Source: CAUZSN01 sp963582345 (lineage in GTDB: Bacteria; Planctomycetota; Planctomycetia; Planctomycetales; Planctomycetaceae). Taken from it: 36,630 bases of DNA. Of this stretch, positions 1-7,898 are shown in pieces. The notes beneath the pieces were generated by a model, which was given only the letters and a program-made list of their open reading frames with translations, had not been told where the DNA came from and made no database searches. The translations under genes and the position numbers were made by a program. The stretch spans positions 1-36,630 of the forward strand of contig CAUZSN010000013.1 in NCBI GenBank assembly GCA_963582345.1, read 5' to 3'. Each line of letters opens with the position of its first letter. Position 1 is the first letter of the stretch.

Positions 1-65
1 TGGAAATGATCGTCAGTGATTTGCAGATAATGGTTGCACGCGACCCTCTCAGACGGAGGCAATAA

Positions 66-158
66 GAATTAGGAAGCTGAATTTTTTGTTGCAGGTTTAC
101 GAGCCAAACTCGCCCCAATAACTAAGTTGTCGCGCTTCCGGCAGTACTCCTGCAACAA
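66..158 (+). repeat. Upstream copy of the TPR-gene 3' flank
   Basis: Bases 99-158 match bases 1048-1107 (the end of the downstream TPR gene plus about 37 bases after its stop) with few differences over 60 bases. This copy includes the last codons, reading YEPNSPQ or similar, and the TAA stop. Bases 66-97 match 1108-1138, the segment immediately after the downstream copy, but here the two segments lie in the opposite order. This is what remains if an array of related TPR genes lost an internal unit, so the stretch is probably the relic tail of a lost paralogue. The repeat itself is seen directly; its origin is inferred. Confidence 0.7.
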
Positions 159-230
159 TTTGCGTTCTTCTTGCTCTGAGGGTACGCTGAACCCGTTGCC
201 GAATTTGGTTCCTTTTGCATTGGAACATCT

Positions 231-1070
231 ATGGCCCCGTATCACCGAATCTATCGCGTTGTGCTGTTGCTGGCTGCTGTCGCTCACGCGACTACTAACC
301 AAGACAACCACGTATTGCTCGCAAGCGACAAGGTGAAGGCGGAATTAAAAAAGGGTGATGATTTCCGCGATCGCAGAGACTACGACACCGCCATCGCGTG
401 CTACACAGAAGCCATTCGACTGGAACCAAACAACGCAAATGCCTACCACTCCCGCGGCTATGCGTACCACGAAATTCGCAAATATGACCAGGCCATCAAG
501 GATTACACCCAAGCCATTAGACTGGATCCATACAACGCAAATGCCTACCACAATCGCGGCTTCGCGTACCACTTCAAAGGCGACTTCGACAAGGCGATCA
601 AGAATCACTCCCACGTCATCCGACTGAAGCCAGACTACGCGCTGGCCTACTACAATCGCGGCCTTGCGTACTACTCTAAAGGCGAAGACGACCAGGCAAT
701 CAAGGATTGCACCCAAGCCATCCGACTGAATCCAAACTACGCGTTGGCCTACCAACAGCGCGGCTCGGCGTACCACGGAAAACGCAACTACGACAAGGCG
801 ATCAAGGATTGCACCAAAGCTATCCGACTGGATCCAAACCTCGCGGTGGCCTACTACACTCGCGGCAACACGTACTTCAGGAAAGGCGAACACGACAAGG
901 CGATCAAGGATTGCACCCAAGCCATCCGACTGAAGCCAGACAACGTGTGGGCCTACCAACAGCGCGGCCTCGCGTACGAACAAAAAGGCGACAAGCAGAA
1001 CGCCAAAGCCGACTTCGACAAGGCTAAATCGCTGGACCCGGACTTCTACGAGCCAAACTCGCTCCAATAA
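231..1070 (+). CDS. Exported tetratricopeptide-repeat protein
   Basis: The 279-residue product starts with a likely signal peptide: basic MAPYHRIYR, then VVLLLAAVAHA, with probable cleavage after Ala20. About seven consecutive 34-residue TPR units follow, roughly at residues 37-70, 71-104, 105-138, 139-172, 173-206, 207-240 and 241-274, each with the A-Y-x-x-R-G, Y-D-x-A-I-K-D and A-I-R-L-x-P signatures. TPR solenoids bind other proteins, so the likely role is as a periplasmic or surface scaffold; the partner is unknown. The units are very similar at DNA level, which points to recent internal amplification. The ATG at 231 is chosen because it gives the signal peptide; there is no convincing ribosome-binding site. 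Sequence around the stop codon is repeated upstream at 99-158, suggesting the gene was once part of a tandem family. Confidence 0.85.
   Translation: MAPYHRIYRVVLLLAAVAHATTNQDNHVLLASDKVKAELKKGDDFRDRRDYDTAIACYTEAIRLEPNNANAYHSRGYAYHEIRKYDQAIKDYTQAIRLDPYNANAYHNRGFAYHFKGDFDKAIKNHSHVIRLKPDYALAYYNRGLAYYSKGEDDQAIKDCTQAIRLNPNYALAYQQRGSAYHGKRNYDKAIKDCTKAIRLDPNLAVAYYTRGNTYFRKGEHDKAIKDCTQAIRLKPDNVWAYQQRGLAYEQKGDKQNAKADFDKAKSLDPDFYEPNSLQ
441..1052 (+). repeat. Six tandem 102-bp TPR-coding units
   Basis: Residues 71-274 of the TPR protein are encoded by six in-phase units of 102 bp. Blocks such as the one beginning CAAGGATTGCACCCAAGCCA recur almost unchanged at about 700 and 905. Such close DNA identity allows unequal recombination, so the number of repeats may vary between strains. 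Confidence 0.75.
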
Positions 1071-1657
1071 CTAAGTCGCTACGTTTCCGGCAGCACTTCC
1101 GCAACAAGAATCCGAAAGCCAAATTTCTGTTGCAGGTTGTTCGGAGCAATATAGGGTGGTGGGCTCGCGAAGGGGGTGGGGGTCCGGGTCAAATTCCCGG
1201 AAGGCCGAATCCCAAAACTCACACTGTTCTACTTGATTCGCATCACTCAATGGCATGCGATGGTTTGCGATTACTGGCGACTGCAAGCAAGAAGGGTGAC
1301 AACTCGTCGTCTCCAAGTCCGAGACATGTTTTTAGTCAAGAATCTCGGGTGTCCTACGGCCATAGCCTTCTTTTGACCTGCGTCTGATGTGAGTGTCGCT
1401 GCACCACTTTATCGTGTTTAGCCTACGCTCATAGCGTATTATTGCAATTCGCATTTTGCATGCTCGGTGATGCGAAACGTTAGTTGCTTACCCGAATTTT
1501 CCAGATGCAAACTAGGTTTGGGTGTTCTTTGTGTCCGTTTGAGCCTGCAAAACCAGTGGTCTAAAACACATTCCCTTTTGTGATTTGCTCCTACGCCGTC
1601 TAGAATGGGATTCCTTGTACACACACATCCAGAACTTCCTAGAGGAGGCAATAAGTT
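1071..1657. other. Non-coding stretch with a G-rich patch
   Basis: No credible gene is seen between the TPR gene and the phosphatase gene; small open frames here have no recognisable content. Bases 1108-1138 repeat 66-97. At 1154-1188 there are five runs of three or more G within 35 bases, and CCGGG (1184-1188) pairs with CCCGG (1196-1200) across a 7-base loop. Confidence 0.6.
1641..1648 (+). promoter_or_regulatory. Strong ribosome-binding site deciding a GTG start
   Basis: AGAGGAGG lies nine bases before the GTG at 1658. It fixes the start of the PhoD-like phosphatase, which has no nearby ATG that would keep the signal peptide. Confidence 0.75.
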
Positions 1658-2707
1658 GTGAATAGTGTCACGAGATTGTTGGGGCTCGTCATTATCGTCT
1701 CCGGATCACAGTTCGCCATGGCGGCAGAGGAGAAACCGCTAATCCGAATCGCATTTAGTTCGTGTGCCGCACAAGACCGTCCCCAACCAATCTGGGACGC
1801 GGTGGTCGCAAACAAACCACAACTTTTCTTGTTTCTTGGTGACAACATCTATGCCGACACCGAAGACATGAAACTAATGTGGACCAAGTACCAAAAACTG
1901 GCGGCACAGCCTGGTTTCCAACGCCTCAAGAAAACCTGTCCAGTCATGGCGACATGGGATGATCACGACTATGGTGCCAGCGATGCCGGTGTCGAATATC
2001 CCAAGAAGAAGGAATCTCAACAGTTATTTCTCGACTTTTTCGGTGTTGCCGCGGACTCCTCGCGCAGACAACAACACGGCATTTACCACTCCAGAATGTT
2101 CGGACCTCAGGGAAAACGTGTGCATGTAATTCTGCTGGATACTCGTTACTTTCGTAGTCCGTTAAAACGAGAATTTGAGCGAGGGGATGCAGGTGAAGGC
2201 ATTCACGGACTGTACATTGCCAACACTGATCCACAGGCGACAATGCTAGGCGAAATGCAGTGGCACTGGCTGGAGCACGAACTCGCCAAGCCAGCCGAAC
2301 TTCGCATCATTGCTTCAAGTATCCAGGTCATTTCACAAGAACACGGTTGGGAATCCTGGAGTCGATTTCCGCATGAGCGGAAGCGACTATTTCAATTGCT
2401 CCGTAAGACCAAGGCATCCGGCGTCATTCTTGTCAGCGGTGACCGTCATCGTGCTGAATTTTCCAAGTCCACAACAGACATCGGCTATCCGCTTTTCGAT
2501 GTCACCGCGGGCAGTCTCAACCGCGGCGAGCGTTGGACAAACGAAGTCAATTTTCATCGTGTCGGCCTAACGTACTTTGAAACCAACTTCGGCATGCTCA
2601 TAATTGACTGGAATGCTGATCCATTGATCCGTTTGCAGGTCCGTGACGAGAAGGGAAATGTCGTTCTCCAGCAAAGCCTGCATCTGAGCCAACTGCAGTC
2701 CGGATGA
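1658..2707 (+). CDS. Exported PhoD-like metallophosphatase
   Basis: This 349-residue protein matches the alkaline phosphatase D (PhoD-like) metallophosphatase family, which hydrolyses phosphate esters outside the cytoplasm. A signal peptide covers about residues 1-22 (hydrophobic VIIVSGSQFAMA, cleavage near AMA-AEE). Family motifs are in order: FSSCA (33-37), FLGDNIYAD (59-67), WDDHDYG (100-106), LLDTRY (159-164) and SGDRHRAE (260-267). The Asp, Asn and His residues of these motifs are the usual metal ligands. The product is shorter than classical PhoD of about 500-580 residues and resembles the compact PhoD-like group of environmental bacteria. The start is a GTG, supported by AGAGGAGG at 1641-1648, nine bases upstream. 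It appears to be transcribed alone. Substrate is unknown; a phosphodiesterase is possible. Confidence 0.9.
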   Translation: MNSVTRLLGLVIIVSGSQFAMAAEEKPLIRIAFSSCAAQDRPQPIWDAVVANKPQLFLFLGDNIYADTEDMKLMWTKYQKLAAQPGFQRLKKTCPVMATWDDHDYGASDAGVEYPKKKESQQLFLDFFGVAADSSRRQQHGIYHSRMFGPQGKRVHVILLDTRYFRSPLKREFERGDAGEGIHGLYIANTDPQATMLGEMQWHWLEHELAKPAELRIIASSIQVISQEHGWESWSRFPHERKRLFQLLRKTKASGVILVSGDRHRAEFSKSTTDIGYPLFDVTAGSLNRGERWTNEVNFHRVGLTYFETNFGMLIIDWNADPLIRLQVRDEKGNVVLQQSLHLSQLQSG

Positions 2708-2873
2708 TTCATGAAACCCTAGGCCGGAACGAGCAAACGCCGCCACTTCCGGAACTACGGTCGCTTTTCTTTGATCACTCCGCGGACAGAGCGCGACGTC
2801 GAGCGGCTGCGGTTGCGATGTTCCAGCAACACGTTGCGCGACCTTGTTCCGGCCTATATGAATAATCCGGGAT

Positions 2874-3248
2874 TTAGCCTTTGGCATCGGTTGCACAGAC
2901 CATTGCTACGACGTGAGCTTTCGTCGCTTCGGACAGGTCTTTCCACCGCTCAATGACGACTTGGAAATCGGGGTCGACAGGGTCATTTTCTGCAGCGAGT
3001 GCACCGGATTTCGCACCGCCTTGGGCGATGATCGGCGTATTTCCCGATGTTTTCGGTGGTTGTTCGAATCCTGTACCGCCCATCTGAGACGGTCGCATGT
3101 GTCCGCGAGCCTTCTCGGCACGAAGGATCGTTGCAATTGTTCGGTAGCGGACGCCGTAAATCGAAAATAAGAACACAATTGCCAGCAACACCAGCACCAT
3201 GGTACAGCCGTTTCGCTTTGGCGTACTACTAATCAGAGTATCCCTCAC
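2874..3248 (-). CDS. Small membrane-anchored protein of unknown function
   Basis: The 124-residue product has a basic start, one transmembrane segment at about residues 16-32 (CTMVLVLLAIVFLFSIYG), a polar linker rich in Gly, Pro and Ala, and a short C-terminal helical motif (DPDFQVVIERWKDLSEATKA and the following HVVAMV). From memory, similar D-P-(E/D)-L-x-x-(V/I)-x-x-W-x-x-L-P-E-x-x-(K/R) tails occur at the ends of several planctomycete proteins, including some integrases; this could not be checked. The likely topology is N-terminal anchor with a soluble tail. It is probably real because composition and the anchor are protein-like, but no function can be given. The neighbour downstream in its direction is the divergent phosphatase gene. 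Confidence 0.55.
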   Translation of the reverse strand: MRDTLISSTPKRNGCTMVLVLLAIVFLFSIYGVRYRTIATILRAEKARGHMRPSQMGGTGFEQPPKTSGNTPIIAQGGAKSGALAAENDPVDPDFQVVIERWKDLSEATKAHVVAMVCATDAKG

Positions 3249-3340
3249 TCAGCTATTGTTTTGAGCCATGCGAAGAATGTTTTCGAAAAAGTTCGCTCCC
3301 TGACACTTCAATCTCAGGAAACTAATACCTTCGACGAGTT

Positions 3341-3574
3341 CTAGGGATCTTTCGCGATTATCATGTACGTTCGAGTGCCATCGCGGAAATTAAATGACAG
3401 GTCAATCTGAACTCCATTCGCATAGCACACAGCGGTAAGTTTTCGGATGAATGTCAAATCCAAGATGCGATCCATTTCCCGGAGAATGTGGTCATCGGGC
3501 ATGAACGATTTTAGATCAATGACTGTCTTGGTCCTGAGCTCAAAGACTGCAGTCCGTGTACGAGCCACTTCCAT
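3341..3574 (-). pseudogene. N-terminal fragment of an IS1182-type transposase
   Basis: The open frame encodes 77 residues. Its centre, including DLKSFMPDDHILREMDRIL and then DLTFIRKLTAVCYANG, fits the conserved N-terminus of IS1182/IS5-group transposases, in which a fixed E/D-x-F-V-P-x-x-H-x-L-R-x-I-D block precedes D-L-x-F-V/I-R-x-x. After that the sequence diverges (VQIDLSFNFRDGTRTYM) and stops. The DDE catalytic domain of about 350 residues is absent, so this is a dead fragment. No terminal inverted repeats were recognised on either side. It lies 178 bp downstream of the TatC-LRR gene, showing that an insertion event once touched this neighbourhood. Confidence 0.6.
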
Positions 3575-3752
3575 GGCTGGAAACAGGGGGTAATGTGAAG
3601 CAAAGCGAACCCGTCCACACCGTCAAGTTGCTTGACAGACCAAAAGAAATCAGCTGCTGGCCTCGTCATGCCCTGTCGACATTTCAACAGCCCCACCGAT
3701 TTTCGACACACATGTCCTGATCGGACTACACTCAGCGCTCGCTCGATCCCAT

Positions 3753-5561
3753 TCAAACAGGCTCAGTGTCAAAGGGGATTTTTGTGGCCAAAAAATGGCA
3801 CATTAAGATGCCCAGCTCGTACAGACAGATCAGAGGAATCATCATCAGAATCATGCTCATCGGGTCGGCCGGCGTCAGCAGCATGGAAACGACTCCGATC
3901 ACCAGAACAGCCATTCGCCGCTTCTCGCGGTAGTTGGCGACCTCGAAGATCGAAATCCTATCTAGGAAAAGCATCACTAAAGGAAGCTGGAAGCTGATCC
4001 CGAACATCAGGGGCAGCATCAGGGCGAAGCTGATCCATTCGGACAGCCGAATCTGCGGCGTCACACCCAGCATCGTGTTGAATCCCAACAGAAACTTCAA
4101 TACGAACGGAAACACCATGAAGAAACAAAACACGGCTCCGCCAACGAACAACCCGATGCTGATTGGTAGAAAGATGTAGACGTAACGTCGTTCGTGAGGA
4201 TACAGACCTGCGGCGACGAACAACCACATCTGATAAAACACCCACGGGCTCGCCATAATCAAACCGCTCACGAAAGCGACTTTCAGATACGTTACGAATG
4301 CTTCCTGCACGTTCAGAGTGATCGGCTTTTCGACTTTCTCGGAAGTATCACGAAACTGCGCAAATTCCGGGGCGGTAATCTGCAAAGCAATTGATGCATT
4401 GTTGGGGACTTGGGCAGACACCGTTCCATTTAAGTTGATCTCGTGAAGTCTGTGGGCCAAGTCGTGCGCGTTCAACTTAACGACAATCGTGTCTCGTCCG
4501 GCGGCCTCAACCGCATTCAATTCACTGGCCTGCTGGAAACGAGCCGAGTTGAGTAATAAGTTCAATTCTCGCAGTTGGGTCAGTCGCTTCAAAGGAATGA
4601 GCCCCTTGTCGCTGATTCGAGTTCCGGTCAGGCTCAAGGTCTTCAACCGACCCAACTCCGCCACCAACTTCATTCCGTCATCCGTGATCTTTGGACCGCT
4701 CAAACTCAACACTTCCAAATTCTTGAGTTTCTGCAGGTGTTTCAGTCCTGCATTGGTCACTTGGGTCCTGTCGAGGTTTAGCGTTTTCAGGTTCTCTAAT
4801 CCTTTGACGAAACTCAGTCCGGAATCGGTGATTTGGGTGCTTCCGAGATCAAGGCGTTCCAACTCAGCAAAGCCTTGCAGTGCTTGGAGGCCAGAGTCGG
4901 TGATCTGGGTCTCTCGTAAATTCAAATGCTTCAGTTGGGTCAGATCTGTCAAACATTCCATTCCTCGATCCGTGATCCGTGCCTCATTCAAATCAAGATA
5001 CGCAAGCTTCGTGTGGTGTTTGATTGACGTAATGTCGTCGTCGGTGACTTCGGGGCCGCTGAGCTTCAAACTGATCAATTCGAAATCCTCGTTCAATTCA
5101 CACTTGGGTTTCAAGTCTCTTAGATTGGAAAGACCAGCAACTGCAATCGGATCGATAGTGATTTGTAGACTGGGTTCCAGTTCTCTGATTGCCTGCAGTC
5201 CCAGCGACGTGACCTGCGTACCGCTCAGATCGACCTTTTCCAGATTCGGCAGCGTCTGCAGATGCATCAAACTCGCGTTGGTCACATTGCTTCCGAAGAG
5301 CTGTTCACCCATAAATAACGAATTGACGTACCGCCAAAGGCTGAAGTCCTTGATGTTATCTTCCGATTCGATGCCGTATTCTTGCAACGCTTCATCGATG
5401 GGGTAGCGGACGATAGTCACGATGTCATCACCCACGAACAGTGCGGCCACCACGCACAGCACTAGACCAATCAAGGCCTTCCACAGGTGTTGACGCAACG
5501 CTTCCAGATGTTCTCCAAAGTTCATCGTCGTGTCATCGAACAGATCTCTTGATTGAGGCAT
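3753..5561 (-). CDS. tatC: TatC translocase subunit with a leucine-rich-repeat domain in its first periplasmic loop
   Basis: TatC is the membrane receptor that recognises twin-arginine signal peptides. This 602-residue protein begins with the family's N-terminal motif FGEHLEALR (15-23) and TM1 (about 28-48). From about residue 343 the rest of TatC is present: LNVQEAFVTYLKVA (416-429), TM2, GLYPHERR (452-459, with Glu457 matching the signal-binding Glu103 of E. coli), further TMs, NYREKRRMA (543-551) and LLTPADPMS (561-569, Asp566 matching E. coli Asp211). Between them, at about residues 93-340, lie roughly ten leucine-rich repeats of the L-x-x-L-x-L-x-x-T-x-I-T-D-x-G-L type, which would sit in the periplasm. 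Usual TatC has about 250 residues; planctomycete forms are longer, but an LRR insert is unusual. Nothing indicates a frameshift or assembly join: both TatC halves and the repeats are in one frame. Met13 is an alternative start. No tatA or tatB is adjacent. Confidence 0.9.
   Translation of the reverse strand: MPQSRDLFDDTTMNFGEHLEALRQHLWKALIGLVLCVVAALFVGDDIVTIVRYPIDEALQEYGIESEDNIKDFSLWRYVNSLFMGEQLFGSNVTNASLMHLQTLPNLEKVDLSGTQVTSLGLQAIRELEPSLQITIDPIAVAGLSNLRDLKPKCELNEDFELISLKLSGPEVTDDDITSIKHHTKLAYLDLNEARITDRGMECLTDLTQLKHLNLRETQITDSGLQALQGFAELERLDLGSTQITDSGLSFVKGLENLKTLNLDRTQVTNAGLKHLQKLKNLEVLSLSGPKITDDGMKLVAELGRLKTLSLTGTRISDKGLIPLKRLTQLRELNLLLNSARFQQASELNAVEAAGRDTIVVKLNAHDLAHRLHEINLNGTVSAQVPNNASIALQITAPEFAQFRDTSEKVEKPITLNVQEAFVTYLKVAFVSGLIMASPWVFYQMWLFVAAGLYPHERRYVYIFLPISIGLFVGGAVFCFFMVFPFVLKFLLGFNTMLGVTPQIRLSEWISFALMLPLMFGISFQLPLVMLFLDRISIFEVANYREKRRMAVLVIGVVSMLLTPADPMSMILMMIPLICLYELGILMCHFLATKIPFDTEPV
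4542..5285 (-). repeat. Leucine-rich repeats inside tatC
   Basis: These bases encode residues 93-340 of the TatC protein. Units of 23-25 residues recur, each with a consensus close to L-x-x-L-x-L-x-x-T-x-I-T-D-x-G-L-x-x-L. The clearest run is residues 185-335; the first two units (93-127) are separated from it by a less regular stretch (128-160). Confidence 0.85.
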
Positions 5562-6044
5562 AGTGGATCTCTAACTCGCGAATCTTGTACGCGTTGGGAC
5601 AAGCTGTTTGCTTGCCCGGATCTAAACCCGCAGCCATAACTAAGGCGCGTGTCACACGCTTGTAGCGTGGAAGCAATGGCTGCTTCAATCAAACAATCGC
5701 ATCACGGGACGGGCGGTAATGAAGCATCACGCGAACTTCAAAGCAACTGGAACCTTTTGGGCTAGCGGTCAACGATTGGGACACACCACCGCTTTCAACT
5801 CGCCCATCGGGTCAGTTTCTGACGCTTCCATGGTATTGGGAATGACATCCCGGAGGCCAATTCCGGACGCACGGATCTCCACTCTGACTTACCCACTAAA
5901 AAGAGCAGGAGGGGTGAGCGGTTACAACAATTCATCTTATGTTTGTGAGGACACGTGTCAACCAATCAAATCGAGCATCTCTTGCCGTGAGTGTGAACTG
6001 ACAAATGTTTTCCATCGGCTGTCCCAAAAGTTAATTCATCGGAA
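5562..6044. other. Intergenic stretch, no gene recognised
   Basis: The 483 bases upstream of tatC and downstream of the RDD protein gene contain one open frame on the + strand from 5719 with no protein-like features. The only structure seen is the nested inverted repeat at 5630-5683. Confidence 0.5.
5630..5683. repeat. Nested inverted repeat
   Basis: GCAGCCAT (5630-5637) pairs with ATGGCTGC (5676-5683). Inside it, CACGCT (5655-5660) pairs perfectly with AGCGTG (5664-5669) over a 3-base loop, and the same CACGC can instead pair with GCGTG at 5647-5651. There is no following T-run, so it is not a standard terminator. It may be a small dispersed repeat or an RNA switch-like fold; only the pairing is certain. 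Confidence 0.5.
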
Positions 6045-7850
6045 TCAATAGCTCAAGTCGTCTCCCTGCCAGACGACAAGCGTGTTCGTCATCTTGTCGT
6101 GCAAGGTCTGTTTAGTCGGAGTAAAGCCGGCCATGAAGAATCCAAATCCAAAGGGAATTCCCGAAAGGACTCTTGCGAATAAGCGTGCTACAGCAGCGTT
6201 TCGTGAGATCGGTTTGCCATCCATGTTGGTCACCATCAATCCCAATGCCTTTTTTCCCAGCGTTCCACCTTCCGGCTCTTGCCTCACATAGTAAACGATC
6301 GGAATCAAAATCATCAGGAAAATAACAGGCCAGAAATAAGCGATTGGAAGCATTAAGACGGCAACCACAGCCAGGGGGACACCGCCAGGCTCTTCCTTTG
6401 CCTTAAGGACGATTCGAATCAAGATTATTCCGGAAAGCGCAGTGCACAATAGAGATGCATCCTCGCCGAATTCTATCGTTTTCAGAAACCAATTGCTGCC
6501 CTCGTATAGGCCCCAGACGCCAGTCGCCGCTAGGCCAACGATTAGGATGTCCACTAAGCAGGCTAGGTAACGCGCCCAGAAACCAGCAGGTACATCGTTG
6601 CCTTGTTCGTTAACCAATTCGAGAGTTCGCCTAAAATAAAAGGCGAGCAGTCCGTCAGCCCGCATCAAAAAAACTGCAGGGAACGCGATGAGAAAACAGA
6701 TAGGTGCGACGATGAGAACCGCGATCCCCGTCCAAATGAGGGCACTGATAGTATTGAAGATCCAGTTCTCCAAAAGGGGATCCTCACCTATCAAGCTCAA
6801 CACCCATCTCGTCAGGGGTGGAACAGATTCCGAGATGCTCATTCCAATTGATTCGGCGAAGAAGCTTCCGATTACCGCGGCGATAATTGCAAAAGGCAAA
6901 GAAACCACAAAAGCCATCATCCACCAGTACAAGACCGCGCCGATGTTGTTGAAGGCGACTTTGAGCATATCCACGGGAAGGAAAGCTTTGTAGGTGTAGG
7001 TCATGGTCATGTGTACAAGCGCCACGGGAAGCACGAACATTGGCAGCAGCCAAGCGCAACCGGCGATGATTGCACCAACCGCCATGCCCATGTTGCTAGC
7101 CACGAGCGAACCAGCCATCGCTATAGTCGCGATCACAATGGTCAGGACGGGCACGACCGGCAGCCAAAGGATGAACGGCCAAAAGATGCCTTTCAGCCCC
7201 AAGGCGATGTTGCTGAAGAAGTCGAAATTGACCCGTTTTATCACACGCTTCTTGTCCAGGGTGGCGTTGATGATCTCGATCGATAAGAACCAGAACCAAC
7301 CCTTGGCTCCTACGGCAAACAGTAATGCCAGAGCCAACCAAAAGATGAACGGTGGAATTCTTTCGCAGGAAAACGCGAAGTAAATACTGCCGCCACAGAG
7401 AAGGGCGAACAAAGACCAGTAGGTTCCCGTAATGACAACCAGATGCTTGTTATTCATCACGAACTTCCAGGAATCTCTCCAAGCCGTTGTGTAGTATTCG
7501 GCTGGATCGGGCCCCTTGCGGGTTTTCTTGCGTTGTCTCTCCTTGCTCACCTGTCCTGTTTCGAGATTAACACCGCACTTGGAACATTCGACGTCGCCTT
7601 CGTCGACTTTAAAGGCACATTTAGGACAGATGCGGTTGTGCTGGTCTTCGGCATTGTTTAGATCGAGATTACTAATCAGGTCATCGGCTTCCGGCGCTAC
7701 TGCAGCGCGGCGTCTGCTTTCCGATATTTTCGTACCGGCTGCGGAAAAACGAAACGTCGTTTGGCAATTTGGACAGCGAATCCCCTTTTCGCGAGCCGTT
7801 TCGGGGACATTTAGGATCTTGTGGCATTTCGCACAGCGGACTTTTGGCAT
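6045..7850 (-). CDS. Zinc-ribbon and RDD-domain membrane protein
   Basis: The 601-residue product starts with two zinc-ribbon-like modules: CAKCHK...CPNCQ near the N-terminus (the planctomycete/myxobacterial MJ0042-like finger) and CPKCAF...CSKCG at about residues 75-95. A charged stretch follows, then many transmembrane segments. The C-terminal third is an RDD domain, beginning PAGFWARYLACLVDILIVG and ending with GGTLGKKALGL and LHDKMTNTLVV. RDD proteins are integral membrane proteins of poorly known function, some linked to ion or solute exchange. The ATG at 7850 is preferred to a TTG at 7898 because GGAG lies eight bases before it and the cysteine module starts at once. The protein is probably in the cytoplasmic membrane with the fingers in the cytosol. 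No operon partner is visible. Confidence 0.8.
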   Translation of the reverse strand: MPKVRCAKCHKILNVPETAREKGIRCPNCQTTFRFSAAGTKISESRRRAAVAPEADDLISNLDLNNAEDQHNRICPKCAFKVDEGDVECSKCGVNLETGQVSKERQRKKTRKGPDPAEYYTTAWRDSWKFVMNNKHLVVITGTYWSLFALLCGGSIYFAFSCERIPPFIFWLALALLFAVGAKGWFWFLSIEIINATLDKKRVIKRVNFDFFSNIALGLKGIFWPFILWLPVVPVLTIVIATIAMAGSLVASNMGMAVGAIIAGCAWLLPMFVLPVALVHMTMTYTYKAFLPVDMLKVAFNNIGAVLYWWMMAFVVSLPFAIIAAVIGSFFAESIGMSISESVPPLTRWVLSLIGEDPLLENWIFNTISALIWTGIAVLIVAPICFLIAFPAVFLMRADGLLAFYFRRTLELVNEQGNDVPAGFWARYLACLVDILIVGLAATGVWGLYEGSNWFLKTIEFGEDASLLCTALSGIILIRIVLKAKEEPGGVPLAVVAVLMLPIAYFWPVIFLMILIPIVYYVRQEPEGGTLGKKALGLMVTNMDGKPISRNAAVARLFARVLSGIPFGFGFFMAGFTPTKQTLHDKMTNTLVVWQGDDLSY

Positions 7851-7898
7851 TAAGGTGCTCCAGGACTGTAATTTTTCGACGACACTGTATTCTACCAA

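Noticed and set aside
345..1067. Long minus-strand open frame opposite the TPR gene (240 codons)
   Set aside because: It is the repetitive antisense of the TPR units, and its Val/Arg/Ala-rich product has no family features.
3060..3075. TTCGAATC, resembling the T-loop of a tRNA
   Set aside because: It lies inside the coding sequence of the 124-residue protein on the other strand and has no cloverleaf partner around it.
4489..5406. 305-codon open frame opposite the tatC LRR segment
   Set aside because: It mirrors the repeats on the coding strand and has a Ser/Phe-rich composition unlike real proteins.
5719..6051. 110-codon + strand frame after tatC
   Set aside because: No family motif, no ribosome-binding site and unnatural composition; it also touches the RDD gene's end.
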